64,000 nt of DNA, taken from positions 310,001 to 374,000 of the forward strand of contig NZ_JACHCC010000005.1 in assembly GCF_014207135.1 (NCBI RefSeq), given 5' to 3'. The position numbers and the translations under genes are program-made. Source of the stretch: Pedobacter cryoconitis (GTDB lineage Bacteria; Bacteroidota; Bacteroidia; Sphingobacteriales; Sphingobacteriaceae). The notes beneath the pieces were generated by a model, which saw only the letters and a list, made by a program, of their open reading frames with translations, did not search any database and had not been told where the DNA came from. The stretch's first letter is position 1. Every line of letters begins with the position of its first letter. Of this stretch, positions 1-7,857 are shown in pieces.

Positions 1-1
1 A

Positions 2-466
2 ATCGGTTTCAAGTCTGAGGATGAAATTGCCAGTAAAAAACCTTTCCATCTCAATAAACGGATTTATGGCTATAGTGCGGTATTACTTATCCTGATGAGT
101 GTACTGGCTTACCTGCTGGTTAGCCGGAGTGCCATAGAAACAACCATTCTCCGGGCCGGAGGAACATTATACCAGCTCAGGGATAAAGATCAGACCGTGA
201 GTAATCTTTATAATTCGGAACTGGTCAACAAAACCAATCATCCGATGAAGTTTGAGATTGTACCGGATAACAAAGAAGCTAAAATCCAGTTTATCCAGAA
301 AGAGGATATCATTAAACCTGGAGAAACGATTAAAATCACTTTTTTTGTCATCCTCCCTCAGAAATCTGTTCAACAATATAAAACAGCTATAAGTTTTAAA
401 CTGCTTGCTGAAAACAAAGTGGCTGGTCAGTTTAAAACTACATTTATTGCACCTGCTAATGATTAA
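2..466 (+). CDS. ccoG: CcoG/FixG cytochrome c oxidase accessory protein, C-terminal part (5' end outside window)
   Basis: The frame is open from the left edge, so only about the last 154 residues are present. It has one membrane segment (positions about 75-125, reading around SAVLLILMSVLAYLLVS) followed by an immunoglobulin-like domain, as in the C-terminus of FixG/CcoG. The ferredoxin-like cysteine clusters of the family would lie upstream of the window. CcoG is a membrane iron-sulfur protein that reduces Cu(II) during maturation of cbb3-type cytochrome oxidase. The fixH-like gene starts 3 bases after its stop, and a TauE/SafE-like gene follows; this is the usual cco maturation order. The internal ATG at 95 is not the real start. 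Confidence 0.85.
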   Translation: MGFKSEDEIASKKPFHLNKRIYGYSAVLLILMSVLAYLLVSRSAIETTILRAGGTLYQLRDKDQTVSNLYNSELVNKTNHPMKFEIVPDNKEAKIQFIQKEDIIKPGETIKITFFVILPQKSVQQYKTAISFKLLAENKVAGQFKTTFIAPAND

Positions 467-469
467 CTT

Positions 470-895
470 ATGAATTGGGGAATAAAAATAACAATAGGCC
501 TTGCCTCCTTTATGTCTTTCATCATTGTACTGGCAGTCATCATGTTTAACAGTAAAACAGATGCACTGGTCGATAATGATTATTATGAAAAGGGAATCAA
601 CTACAATCAGGTTTACAATCTTAAAGAACAAGTCAAACATGATCAGGCAAAACCCTTGGTCAAGGTGAATACCGAAGTGATAAGCCTGCTCTTTAAAGAA
701 CAGGCAAAAGGCAGGATCAGACTGATGCGGACTTCAGATAAACGCATGGACAGGGTAATGCCCCTGGAAACAAATGCGGACAGACAAGTATTCATTCCCG
801 TCTCAGCTTTGCAGAAAGGTTCCTGGCGTTTAATTATCGAATGGGAAAGCCAGCATAAAAAATATCTTGATGAACGGGAAATTAGCATCCGATGA
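470..895 (+). CDS. fixH: FixH-like cbb3 oxidase assembly protein
   Basis: 141 residues. An N-terminal membrane anchor (residues about 5-27, ITIGLASFMSFIIVLAVIMF) is followed by a periplasmic domain containing the DNDYYEKGINY stretch, which is characteristic of FixH proteins in Bacteroidota. FixH is needed for cbb3 oxidase maturation, together with the copper-handling proteins. The start at 470 is 3 bases after the ccoG stop, and the stop overlaps the next gene by 4 bases (ATGA), so the three genes are almost certainly one operon. The length fits the family. Assignment rests on the YYEKG motif, topology and neighbours. Confidence 0.85.
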   Translation: MNWGIKITIGLASFMSFIIVLAVIMFNSKTDALVDNDYYEKGINYNQVYNLKEQVKHDQAKPLVKVNTEVISLLFKEQAKGRIRLMRTSDKRMDRVMPLETNADRQVFIPVSALQKGSWRLIIEWESQHKKYLDEREISIR

Positions 896-1569
896 GTGAG
901 CAGTATCTGGCATTCCTGATTGGCCTTCTGGGCAGTGTACATTGTCTGGGAATGTGCGGTCCTCTGGCATTTGCCATCCCCACCTTGCATAAAGGCTGGG
1001 GATTCCTGGTATGGGACAAACTCAGTTATCAGCTGGGCAGGATTATCTCTTATTGTATCCTGGGTGCAATTATTGGCTTGCTGGGCAGACAAATATGGCT
1101 TTCTGGTGTACAACAGGCCGTGAGTATTTTAAGTGGCGTACTCATTCTGCTGGCTGCCTTTTCGAGATTATTTAAATTCTCTGTCGGACAGACCAGTTCA
1201 AAGCTACTCCTCCCCTTCAATAAATTGTTTGGTTATGCCCTGAAACATAAAGCAAATCACCTGATCATTGGAATCATTAATGGCTTTCTGCCTTGCGGTC
1301 TGGTTTACCTTGCTCTGGCCGGGGCGCTGAATACAGGTTCAGTGAACCATGCTGTTGAATATATGTTCTGGTATGGGCTTGGAACCCTTCCTCTGATGTT
1401 TATTGCCGGAATAAGTGTAGGATTGACAAGTGCTGTATTTAGAAAAAGGATGAATAAGCTTGTGCCTTATATGATGCTTTTACTAGGTACCTGGTTTATT
1501 CTGCGGGGGATGGAACTCAATATTGCTTATTTAAGTCCGGCCAGAGCCGGTACCGCAGAATGCAGGTAA
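892..1569 (+). CDS. Sulfite exporter TauE/SafE (DsbD-like) family membrane protein of the cbb3 cluster
   Basis: 225 residues with six predicted membrane segments. The N-terminal segment carries the HCLGMCGP motif (residues about 18-25), and a second conserved segment, FLPCGLVYLALAGA, follows at about 134-147. These paired Cys/Pro motifs mark the DsbD_2-like group of the TauE/SafE clan. Members inside cco clusters are thought to handle copper or thiol redox during oxidase assembly; that role is inferred from context here. It overlaps the fixH stop by 4 bases. It ends 3 bases before the convergent hemN stop, with no room for an independent terminator. Confidence 0.8.
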   Translation: MSEQYLAFLIGLLGSVHCLGMCGPLAFAIPTLHKGWGFLVWDKLSYQLGRIISYCILGAIIGLLGRQIWLSGVQQAVSILSGVLILLAAFSRLFKFSVGQTSSKLLLPFNKLFGYALKHKANHLIIGIINGFLPCGLVYLALAGALNTGSVNHAVEYMFWYGLGTLPLMFIAGISVGLTSAVFRKRMNKLVPYMMLLLGTWFILRGMELNIAYLSPARAGTAECR

Positions 1570-1571
1570 TT

Positions 1572-2936
1572 TTATCCAGCCATACTGAAAAGCTGTGCCT
1601 GGGGCTGATTAGCCCATAATCTTGAATCCAGTGCCATGCAGATATTTCTGAGGAACCTTTTTCCTAAACGGGTTACCTTTAATTCAGTTCCCCGGATAAT
1701 CACCAGTCCGTCATCAGCAATCAGTGCCATACGCTCCAGACCTTTACTGAAACCCTCACTTTGCTGTTCCGGATCTGACCAGGAAGTTTCTCCCTTACAC
1801 ATCAGGTTCAGGATATGTCTTCTGATCACCAGATCTTCCTGGTCCAGGATATGTCCTTTAAAAACAGGTATTTTCCCTTCGTTGACCAGACTGATATACT
1901 CTTCCACTTTCTTCACATTCTGTGCAAAGGCAGTCCAGCTGTCACTGATAGAAGATACCCCCAGACCAATCATCAGCCTGCTGTACTGATGGGTATATCC
2001 CATAAAATTACGATGTAGTCCTCCTTCTTTTTCAGCACGATATAAACTATCTGTAGCCAGCGTAAAGTGATCCATCCCAATTTCTGTATAGCCACCTGCT
2101 TTAAGCATTTCACGACCCAGTTCATATAACTCCTGTTTTTGTGCTGCCGTAGGAAGATCTGATTCTGTATACCTGCGCTGTCCCGGTTTTACCCATGGCA
2201 CATGTGCATAGCTGTAAAAAGCAATCCTGTCGGGACGTAAATTCAAGACTTCATTGATTGTAGCTGTTAATCCTTTAATATCCTGTAAAGGAAGACCATA
2301 AATCAAATCAAAATTCACAGAGCTATACCCTGTTGTTCTTGCCTGAGCCGTAACCAGAGCCACTTCTTCTACACTTTGTACCCGGTTAATGATCAACTGT
2401 ACTTTAGGGTCAAAGTCCTGGATTCCCAGGCTTATCCGTTTAAAACCTAATTGGTATAAGCTAAGCAGATGTGCTTCTGTCGTATTTGCAGGATGCGCTT
2501 CAAAGCTGAATTCGGCCTCTTCATGGATCTGGGCAGATCCCAGGATACCATGAATTAAAAGTTCGAGATTTTCAGGACTAAAGAAGGTTGGCGTACCTCC
2601 GCCAAGATGTAATTCGCGGATAACTGGTTTACTGCTAAAAAGTTTCTGGTATAATTTCCATTCTTTCAATACCGTCTGGATGTAAGGATGTTCCACCTGA
2701 TGGTTCCGGGTAATCCTGGTATTACACCCACAATAGGTACATAAACTTTCGCAAAAAGGTAAATGTATATATAAACTGATTCCGTCCTGATGATTGCTGT
2801 AATCGAATGATTTACTCACCGCATAAGCCCATTTTTCCTGATCAAACCCTTCTGTATCCCAGTAAGGAACTGTAGGGTAACTTGTATAACGGGGCGCCGG
2901 AACATGATATTTGGCAATCAGTGTCTTAGTGCTCAT
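1572..2936 (-). CDS. hemN: Oxygen-independent coproporphyrinogen III oxidase (radical SAM)
   Basis: 454 residues from the ATG at 2936, chosen because homologues begin close to the KYHVPAPRYTSYPT motif; a longer frame to 2966 adds ten unlikely residues. The radical SAM motif is visible as HLPFCESLCTYCGC (CX3CX2C plus the extra Cys of HemN), followed by GGGTPTFF for SAM binding. The enzyme decarboxylates coproporphyrinogen III to protoporphyrinogen IX without O2 and supplies haem under low oxygen. Its start overlaps the end of the upstream D-LDH-like gene by 11 bases, so the two are co-transcribed. The FNR-like box at 3437-3448 probably controls both. Confidence 0.93.
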   Translation of the reverse strand: MSTKTLIAKYHVPAPRYTSYPTVPYWDTEGFDQEKWAYAVSKSFDYSNHQDGISLYIHLPFCESLCTYCGCNTRITRNHQVEHPYIQTVLKEWKLYQKLFSSKPVIRELHLGGGTPTFFSPENLELLIHGILGSAQIHEEAEFSFEAHPANTTEAHLLSLYQLGFKRISLGIQDFDPKVQLIINRVQSVEEVALVTAQARTTGYSSVNFDLIYGLPLQDIKGLTATINEVLNLRPDRIAFYSYAHVPWVKPGQRRYTESDLPTAAQKQELYELGREMLKAGGYTEIGMDHFTLATDSLYRAEKEGGLHRNFMGYTHQYSRLMIGLGVSSISDSWTAFAQNVKKVEEYISLVNEGKIPVFKGHILDQEDLVIRRHILNLMCKGETSWSDPEQQSEGFSKGLERMALIADDGLVIIRGTELKVTRLGKRFLRNICMALDSRLWANQPQAQLFSMAG

Positions 2937-3384
2937 GGTCCGGAGTTTTAGGGTGAGCCTGGTCACAGGATTTTGAACAAATACAAGCTGAACCTAAACA
3001 CCGGTTTTGCTGCCATTTATCAAGATTTAAGATAGTTTCTCTGGCCAGGGCAAGGGATAGCTCCTCACTTGTAACTGCCATCAGGGAAACTGCCGGAACG
3101 TTCGCTATTTTAATATTGCGTTCAGCTGCTGCTTCCTGATTGATGTGTAAGGTAGAAGTAGATCTGGTAGCAATATATTTCACACCCAGATCAGCCAGTC
3201 TGTTGATCACATCCTCAGATACGATATCTTCGGTAAAGACAATAACAGCTTCTTTTCCTGCTGCATAACTCACCGTATCCGCACTCAGTGAGTTTGAGAT
3301 CAGGGTGATGTCATGCTTTTTATGATTGGCTATCGCCAGTGGCTCTTTTTCAAAAGATTTAATACTATAGGCTACTACTCTCAT
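2926..3384 (-). CDS. Truncated D-lactate-dehydrogenase-like substrate domain with a Cys/His-rich tail
   Basis: 152 residues. Residues 1 to about 110 resemble the N-terminal half of fermentative D-lactate dehydrogenase (VVAYSIKSFEKE, then KYIATRSTSTLHI and AAERNIKIANVPA). The NAD-binding GxGxxG domain and the catalytic Arg/Glu/His of a full enzyme (about 330 residues) are absent. Instead the protein ends in a tail with Cys129, Cys134, Cys136, Cys140 and His144, His150, His152. It overlaps hemN by 11 bases. It is unlikely to be a dehydrogenase. The tail could bind metal or an iron-sulfur cluster, perhaps in haem or iron handling, but that is inference. The frame is intact up to its overlap with hemN, which argues against a fresh pseudogene. 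Confidence 0.75.
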   Translation of the reverse strand: MRVVAYSIKSFEKEPLAIANHKKHDITLISNSLSADTVSYAAGKEAVIVFTEDIVSEDVINRLADLGVKYIATRSTSTLHINQEAAAERNIKIANVPAVSLMAVTSEELSLALARETILNLDKWQQNRCLGSACICSKSCDQAHPKTPDHEH

Positions 3385-3405
3385 TCGGATTGATTTATTA
3401 TTGTG

Positions 3406-3448
3406 TAAAATTAACGCAATAACAAAACCCAGGGAATGAGACTAGTCA
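3406..3448 (-). promoter_or_regulatory. FNR/CRP-like box and -7 element upstream of the D-LDH-like/hemN operon
   Basis: On the minus strand a TGACTAGTCTCA box (3448-3437, TGA-N6-TCA) is followed by a TAATTTTA element (3413-3406), which matches seven of eight positions of the Bacteroidota -7 consensus TAnnTTTG. The box centre lies 33 bp from the centre of the -7 element, the geometry of a class II activator site near -41. The same distance recurs at 5905-5947 and 5980-6022. The likely regulator is the receiver-CRP protein at 3468-4532, whose own 3' end lies just beyond this site. Confidence 0.55.
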
Positions 3449-3467
3449 GCCATAAATATGATATAGA

Positions 3468-4532
3468 TCAGTTTTTCATCTGCTGAAGTCGGGTGTAGTC
3501 CAGGATACCAATCTGACTTCCTTTTCTTTCAATGATGCCTTCATCTTTGAAATCACTTAAGATACGGCTCACCGTTTCGGTGGCCATTCCTGCCATTGCA
3601 GCAAGGTTATCGCGGGATATCCGAAGATTGATCTGCCCTTCCTGTTTTTCCAGTTTACAAAGACGTATCAGTACTTCTGACATCCGTTTGCGGACAGAAT
3701 GATAAGCCAGTTGCAGGAGTTGTTCCTCTTTTTCGAGCAGGTTATTTGAAAGGATATGGATAAACTGTCTGGCTACATCAGGATAACGGTTCAGTAACTC
3801 TTCGAGCATCTCTTTCGGAAGCTGACAGATAGAAGTGTCTTCCAGTGCTTCTGCGGTTTCGGTATAAGGCTCATTGAGCAACAGAGCAGGAATACCAAAA
3901 TACTCTTCAGCACCGTACATCCCTGTCAGCAGCTCTCTTCCGTCTTCAGTAAGTTTAATCGTTTTTACTTTACCAGTCAGAACGAGATAAATACCAGAAA
4001 CGGTATCCCCTTCGTAGTAAATAATCTGTTTCTTTTTAATGGTACGGACCTTACGTTCGAGCATCAGTTTGTCCAGCTCTTTCACTCCCTGATTGGAGGA
4101 AACCAAATGATTTAATTTATCGATTGATTTACTGTAGAAAATTTCTTGCTTTTCTCTTTTACTGAAACGGCTTTCTATCGCGTTCAGCAACTCTACATCA
4201 TCAAATGGCTTAACCAGATAATCATCTGCCCCCATTTCCATTCCTTTCCGCATATCCATCCGCTCAGCCTTTGCTGTCAGAAAAATAAAGGGGGTAGCAG
4301 CGGTTTCCGGATTTTTATTTAATAAGTAAAGTACACCATATCCATCCAGCTCGGGCATCATAATATCACACAGGATTAAGTCTGGAAGATGACTGTGTGC
4401 CATCTCCACTCCTGCTTTACCGTTATTTGCCTGGAAAACCTCGTAATCGGCCAGTTCTAGTATTTCCGCTGTGCTTTCTCGGATATCATCATTGTCTTCA
4501 ATGATTAATATCTTTTGTTTCTTGCTTTCCAT
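3468..4532 (-). CDS. Response regulator with CRP/FNR-type output (receiver + cNMP-fold + HTH)
   Basis: 354 residues from the ATG at 4532; a longer frame to 4586 would run into the kinase gene. Domains: receiver (residues 1 to about 125; IIEDNDD acidic pocket, phospho-acceptor Asp56 in LILCDIMMP, Lys108 in YLVKPF), a cNMP-binding-like beta roll (about 155-265) and a winged HTH (about 290-350). The recognition helix reads ATETVSRIL, the same E-x-x-S-R pattern as FNR, predicting TTGAT/ATCAA-like sites. The start is one base after the kinase stop, so the pair is translationally coupled. Functionally it looks like FixJ and FixK merged into one protein. It probably activates hemN, the 602-residue protein gene and its own operon. 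Confidence 0.88.
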   Translation of the reverse strand: MESKKQKILIIEDNDDIRESTAEILELADYEVFQANNGKAGVEMAHSHLPDLILCDIMMPELDGYGVLYLLNKNPETAATPFIFLTAKAERMDMRKGMEMGADDYLVKPFDDVELLNAIESRFSKREKQEIFYSKSIDKLNHLVSSNQGVKELDKLMLERKVRTIKKKQIIYYEGDTVSGIYLVLTGKVKTIKLTEDGRELLTGMYGAEEYFGIPALLLNEPYTETAEALEDTSICQLPKEMLEELLNRYPDVARQFIHILSNNLLEKEEQLLQLAYHSVRKRMSEVLIRLCKLEKQEGQINLRISRDNLAAMAGMATETVSRILSDFKDEGIIERKGSQIGILDYTRLQQMKN

Positions 4533-4533
4533 C

Positions 4534-5718
4534 CTATTTATTAAAAGATAGTGTGAATTTAGTTCCTTCGTTAATTTTGCTTTCAAACTGAACTTCGCCC
4601 TGCATTAAACCAACATAGCGAAGTACAATATTCAATCCCAAACCTGTCCCGGGTATACTCCCTGTATTATGGGCCCGGAAAAATGGCTGAAACAGATACT
4701 TCTGATCGGTATCTGGTATGCCGATTCCATTATCCTTAATGGTTACCAGACATTGCTGATTATTGATTTCTGTATTGAATTCGATGAAAGTATTTTTTCC
4801 AGAATATTTAATCGCATTATTGATCAGATTGATCATACAGTTTTTCAGCAGGTTCTGATCAAGTGATACCGTACTTTCAAGCCCGGTATGCTGATAAATA
4901 ATATGCTGATCCTGTTTAGCAATCATCTGCATTTCTTCAGTAATCTCCTCTGCCAGTTTGACGAGGTCGAAAGCCTGAAATGCGGGTTCCACTCTTCCTG
5001 CTTCCAGTCTCTCGAGCGAAAGAAAATCATTGAGTATAGTGGTGAGGTTGCCTACGGCATTCTTTATTTTGTGTACGTGTTTTTCTATATTGGCATTTTG
5101 AAAGGGCTGTGCATATTTTTCTATCAGTGAAGCGGAAAGCTGCACCGAGCTAAGCGGCGTACGAAATTCATGAGATGCCATAGAGACAAACCTGCTTTTC
5201 ATCTGATTGAGCTCTTTTTCTTTTTCGAGTGACAAGCTGACCTCCTCTTTTGCTTCCCTTAAAGCGGTAACCGTCTTTTTCAGTGATCTGGTACGCTCCT
5301 CAACCAGGCTTTCTAGTTCAGCAGCGTATTCATACAAACGTCTTTCTGCTTCCTTTTCTTTAGACAGATCATGAATAAAACCAGTAAATATTTTCCGGTC
5401 CTGATACTGTACTTCACTGACTGCCAATCTGAAAGGAAATGTAGAGCCATCCTTCCGTAATCCGTTAACTTCCCTTCCCTTACCGATAATATGTTTTTCG
5501 CCGGTCGAATGATAATGTTCGATATAACCGTCATGTCTGCTATGATCAGGCTCAGGCATCAGCATGGAGATATTTCTCCCGACAACCTCGGTTAAGGAAT
5601 AGCCAAATAACCTTAGTGCAGCAGGATTAAGAGTTTCAATTTTCCCACGCCCGTCAATGGTTATAATTCCATCAATAGCTGTTTCAATGATTGCCTCTAA
5701 TAATCTCGTGTTTTCCAT
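4534..5718 (-). CDS. Sensor histidine kinase with a FixL-type haem PAS domain
   Basis: 394 residues, no membrane segment, hence cytoplasmic. A PAS domain (about 5-125) closely follows FixL: LFGY, VVGRNISMLMPEPD, RHDGYI, HIIGKGR, then RKDGSTFP and FTGFIHDLS. His62 aligns with the proximal haem ligand (His200 of Bradyrhizobium FixL, from memory) and Arg82 with the distal Arg220; the 20-residue spacing is the same, and His76-Ile77-Ile78 fits His214-Ile215-Ile216. A short coiled coil leads to HisKA (phospho-His183 in SMASHEFRTPL) and an ATPase domain with the N box (NLINNAIKYS), DNGIGIPD and GTGLGLNIV. It is coupled by one base to the receiver-CRP gene. It probably senses O2; NO or CO are alternatives. 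Confidence 0.88.
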   Translation of the reverse strand: MENTRLLEAIIETAIDGIITIDGRGKIETLNPAALRLFGYSLTEVVGRNISMLMPEPDHSRHDGYIEHYHSTGEKHIIGKGREVNGLRKDGSTFPFRLAVSEVQYQDRKIFTGFIHDLSKEKEAERRLYEYAAELESLVEERTRSLKKTVTALREAKEEVSLSLEKEKELNQMKSRFVSMASHEFRTPLSSVQLSASLIEKYAQPFQNANIEKHVHKIKNAVGNLTTILNDFLSLERLEAGRVEPAFQAFDLVKLAEEITEEMQMIAKQDQHIIYQHTGLESTVSLDQNLLKNCMINLINNAIKYSGKNTFIEFNTEINNQQCLVTIKDNGIGIPDTDQKYLFQPFFRAHNTGSIPGTGLGLNIVLRYVGLMQGEVQFESKINEGTKFTLSFNK

Positions 5719-5753
5719 AATCGGTTTTTACAAATATAGAAAATCCATCAATA

Positions 5754-5882
5754 TCAGATTCCTGCAACAGTAAACACCAATATAATTGTATGAACAAGCA
5801 GACTCAGGCCAAACAAGCCTATAAATGACTTAGACCACAAGGTAGTCATGGAAGGTGCGCGGTTTATTGTCAGAGTTGCCAT
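5754..5882 (-). CDS. 42-residue single-span membrane peptide upstream of the FixL-like kinase
   Basis: ATG at 5882-5880, TGA at 5756-5754. The peptide has a polar start (MATLTINRAPSM), a WSKSF stretch and then a continuous hydrophobic segment (residues about 20-42) that ends at the stop codon. It lies 35 bp upstream of the kinase start in the same direction and immediately downstream of the candidate FNR-like promoter at 5905-5947. It is therefore probably the first cistron of the sensor operon. I do not recognise a family. It could be a small partner of the oxidase or of the sensor, or a translated leader. Met12 is an alternative start. Support comes from position and composition only. Confidence 0.5.
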   Translation of the reverse strand: MATLTINRAPSMTTLWSKSFIGLFGLSLLVHTIILVFTVAGI

Positions 5883-5904
5883 AATTATGTTGTTTTTGAT
5901 ACTA

Positions 5905-5947
5905 CAAATATCTGCTCAGCATCCCTCCTCATCTATGATACTAATCA
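5905..5947 (-). promoter_or_regulatory. FNR-like box and -7 element for the small peptide/FixL-like operon
   Basis: On the minus strand TGATTAGTATCA (5947-5936) matches the FNR core TGAT-N4-ATCA exactly. A GATATTTG element (5912-5905) is one mismatch from TAnnTTTG, with its centre 33 bp from the box centre. Ten of twelve bases agree with the box upstream of the hemN operon. A 7-bp inverted repeat, ATACTAA/TTAGTAT (5938-5944 and 5957-5963), overlaps the box. The arrangement suggests that the regulator controls its own operon. Confidence 0.55.
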
Positions 5948-5979
5948 CCCCCGGGCTTAGTATAAATCATTCAAAATAA

Positions 5980-6022
5980 TGATCTGCGTCATATTTTTTC
6001 CAGGAATTTCTCTGCTATTTTG
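5980..6022 (+). promoter_or_regulatory. FNR/CRP-like box and weak -7 element for the 602-residue protein gene
   Basis: TGATCTGCGTCA at 5980-5991 (TGA-N6-TCA) precedes a CTATTTTG element at 6015-6022 whose TTTG aligns with the -7 consensus. The centre-to-centre distance is 33 bp, as at the two other boxes. The first two bases of the -7 element do not match TA, as is usual for activator-dependent promoters. The gene start follows 26 bases later. An ATCATT/AATGAT inverted repeat (5966-5983) overlaps the left half. Confidence 0.45.
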
Positions 6023-6048
6023 CCGGCCTACAGCTAAAATAAAATTGC

Positions 6049-7857
6049 ATGACCCATACTTTTCATATCCCCGTTCTGGGATTAGGTTACTCCATTGACA
6101 CACCTCTAAAGGTGGCAAAATATGGCATTTCTTCTGTTCTTTCTATTGTTGATGATGAGCTGACAGAGCGGATGAGAAAATTCCATTCCGAAGCAAATCA
6201 TATGGATTATGTAGTGATAAAAAAGGAAGAAGAAGATAGCCGTGCAAAAAGGATCACTGCGTACCTGAACCTGATACATTTATTAGTTAATGAACAGTTT
6301 ACCAGACTCAGACAGGAAGCTTTTACTACAGGTGCCGATATACATCAGTATTTTGAGTTTCTTCCTGAAAATTCTATTTTGAAAAGCAGGTACAACCTGA
6401 TGATGGAATTGGAAGAAGGAGCGGAAAAAGCATTACGTCAGCAGGAGTTACGTGCACAGATGAGAGCTGGAAATATCGATGTCAATATCATGTCGAAAGT
6501 AGATAAGGCAAATTATACTGCTGGCAAAGAAAATCTGGGAAATGACTACACAGATGCCTTAGCTGCCATGAGAGGGTTTGCAAATAGTAAACTTACTTCT
6601 TCGGTCGTGATCTCAGCCGGTCTGAATCCCAGGTTGTATACTTATATGGAAAACTGCAGCGATTTCTACCCTGCAGAAGACGGACAACTCAAAAAGAAGA
6701 TCATTCTGAAAGTAAGTGATTTCAGGTCTGCTCTGATACAGGCAAAAATGCTGGCCAAAAAAGGATTATGGGTTACCGAATTCAGAATAGAATCGGGTTT
6801 GAACTGCGGCGGACATGCTTTTGCAACTGAAGGTTTACTGCTCGGGCCAATTTTAGAAGAGTTCAAACTTAAACGACTTGAACTGCGGAACGAGTTGGTT
6901 ACCATTCACCAGGCTGCATTATGCGCTAAAGGAATTAGCTTAACAATAAATCCGACACTTAAATTTACCGCTCAGGGAGGAATCGGTACAGCCGGAGAAA
7001 ATGCTTTCCTGCTTAATTATTATCAGCTGGATGCGACTGGATGGGGCAGTCCTTTTTTGCTTGTACCGGAAGTGACCAACGTGGATGAAAAAACGCTGGA
7101 GGCCTTAATCACTGCACAGCAGGATGACTTTTACGTAAGTGACTCATCCCCTTTGGGTGTATTATTCAATAATTTCAAAAATAGTACTATAGAAGAGCAG
7201 CGCCTGCAAAGGATAGAGAAAGGAAGACCAGGCAGCCCCTGTACCAAAAAATTCTTATCTACCAATACTGAGTTTACCGAATTGCCTATCTGTACGGCAT
7301 CGAGGGAGTATCAGCGGCTAAAGATTAAACAACTGGAGGCCACCGAACCTGATCCGGCCATTTTTGCAGAAAGATTTGCAGCTATTACAGAAAAGGTCTG
7401 TTTATGTGAAGGTCTTTGTGCTTCTGCCTACCTGAAAAATGATTTACTCAGGCCCAGGGAAAATAAAGCAGTAAGTATTTGTCCGGGCCCTAACCTGGCG
7501 TATTTCTCCCGGTCTTACAGCCTGAAAGAGATGATCAGTCATATTTATGGCAGGGAAACTATTTCTTTTAAAATCAATCGTCCCAATCTGTTTATCAATG
7601 AACTGCATTTGTATGTAGATTATCTGAAAAAAGACCTGAATGCACAGCTGCATGACCTGAATGCGAAAAAAACAAAATATTTTGAGAAATTCAGGGAAGA
7701 ACTGTTTAAAGGGATCAATTATTACAGAGAGCTGATTCCGGAACTCAAACTCCAGACCGACATAGCCACACAGGAAATTCATCAGCAGTTATTGAAAGCC
7801 GAAGAAAAACTAAAACAGATTACCAAAGTTCTAGATCCTGAAAAAGCCATGCTGTAA
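6049..7857 (+). CDS. Uncharacterised 602-residue Cys-rich protein, possible TIM-barrel flavin or Fe-S enzyme
   Basis: I recognise the style of a conserved Bacteroidota protein but know no function. The N-terminus (IPVLGLGYSIDTPLKVAKYG) and central motifs (SGLNCGGHAF near 248-257; AQGGIGTAGENAF near 307-319; GWGSPFLLVPE) resemble the FMN-binding TIM barrels of the nitronate monooxygenase/FabK group. The C-terminal third has spaced cysteines (GSPC, LPIC, VCLCEGLC, SICPGPN) that could hold a metal cluster, then a helical tail rich in Lys and Glu. There is no signal peptide or membrane segment. It is divergent from the FixL-like operon and has a matching FNR-like box, so it is probably induced at low oxygen. 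Confidence 0.75.
   Translation: MTHTFHIPVLGLGYSIDTPLKVAKYGISSVLSIVDDELTERMRKFHSEANHMDYVVIKKEEEDSRAKRITAYLNLIHLLVNEQFTRLRQEAFTTGADIHQYFEFLPENSILKSRYNLMMELEEGAEKALRQQELRAQMRAGNIDVNIMSKVDKANYTAGKENLGNDYTDALAAMRGFANSKLTSSVVISAGLNPRLYTYMENCSDFYPAEDGQLKKKIILKVSDFRSALIQAKMLAKKGLWVTEFRIESGLNCGGHAFATEGLLLGPILEEFKLKRLELRNELVTIHQAALCAKGISLTINPTLKFTAQGGIGTAGENAFLLNYYQLDATGWGSPFLLVPEVTNVDEKTLEALITAQQDDFYVSDSSPLGVLFNNFKNSTIEEQRLQRIEKGRPGSPCTKKFLSTNTEFTELPICTASREYQRLKIKQLEATEPDPAIFAERFAAITEKVCLCEGLCASAYLKNDLLRPRENKAVSICPGPNLAYFSRSYSLKEMISHIYGRETISFKINRPNLFINELHLYVDYLKKDLNAQLHDLNAKKTKYFEKFREELFKGINYYRELIPELKLQTDIATQEIHQQLLKAEEKLKQITKVLDPEKAML

Noticed and set aside
167..640. Long antisense frame across ccoG and fixH
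   Set aside because: A shadow of two well-supported genes, with Phe/Ile-rich composition typical of antisense reading.
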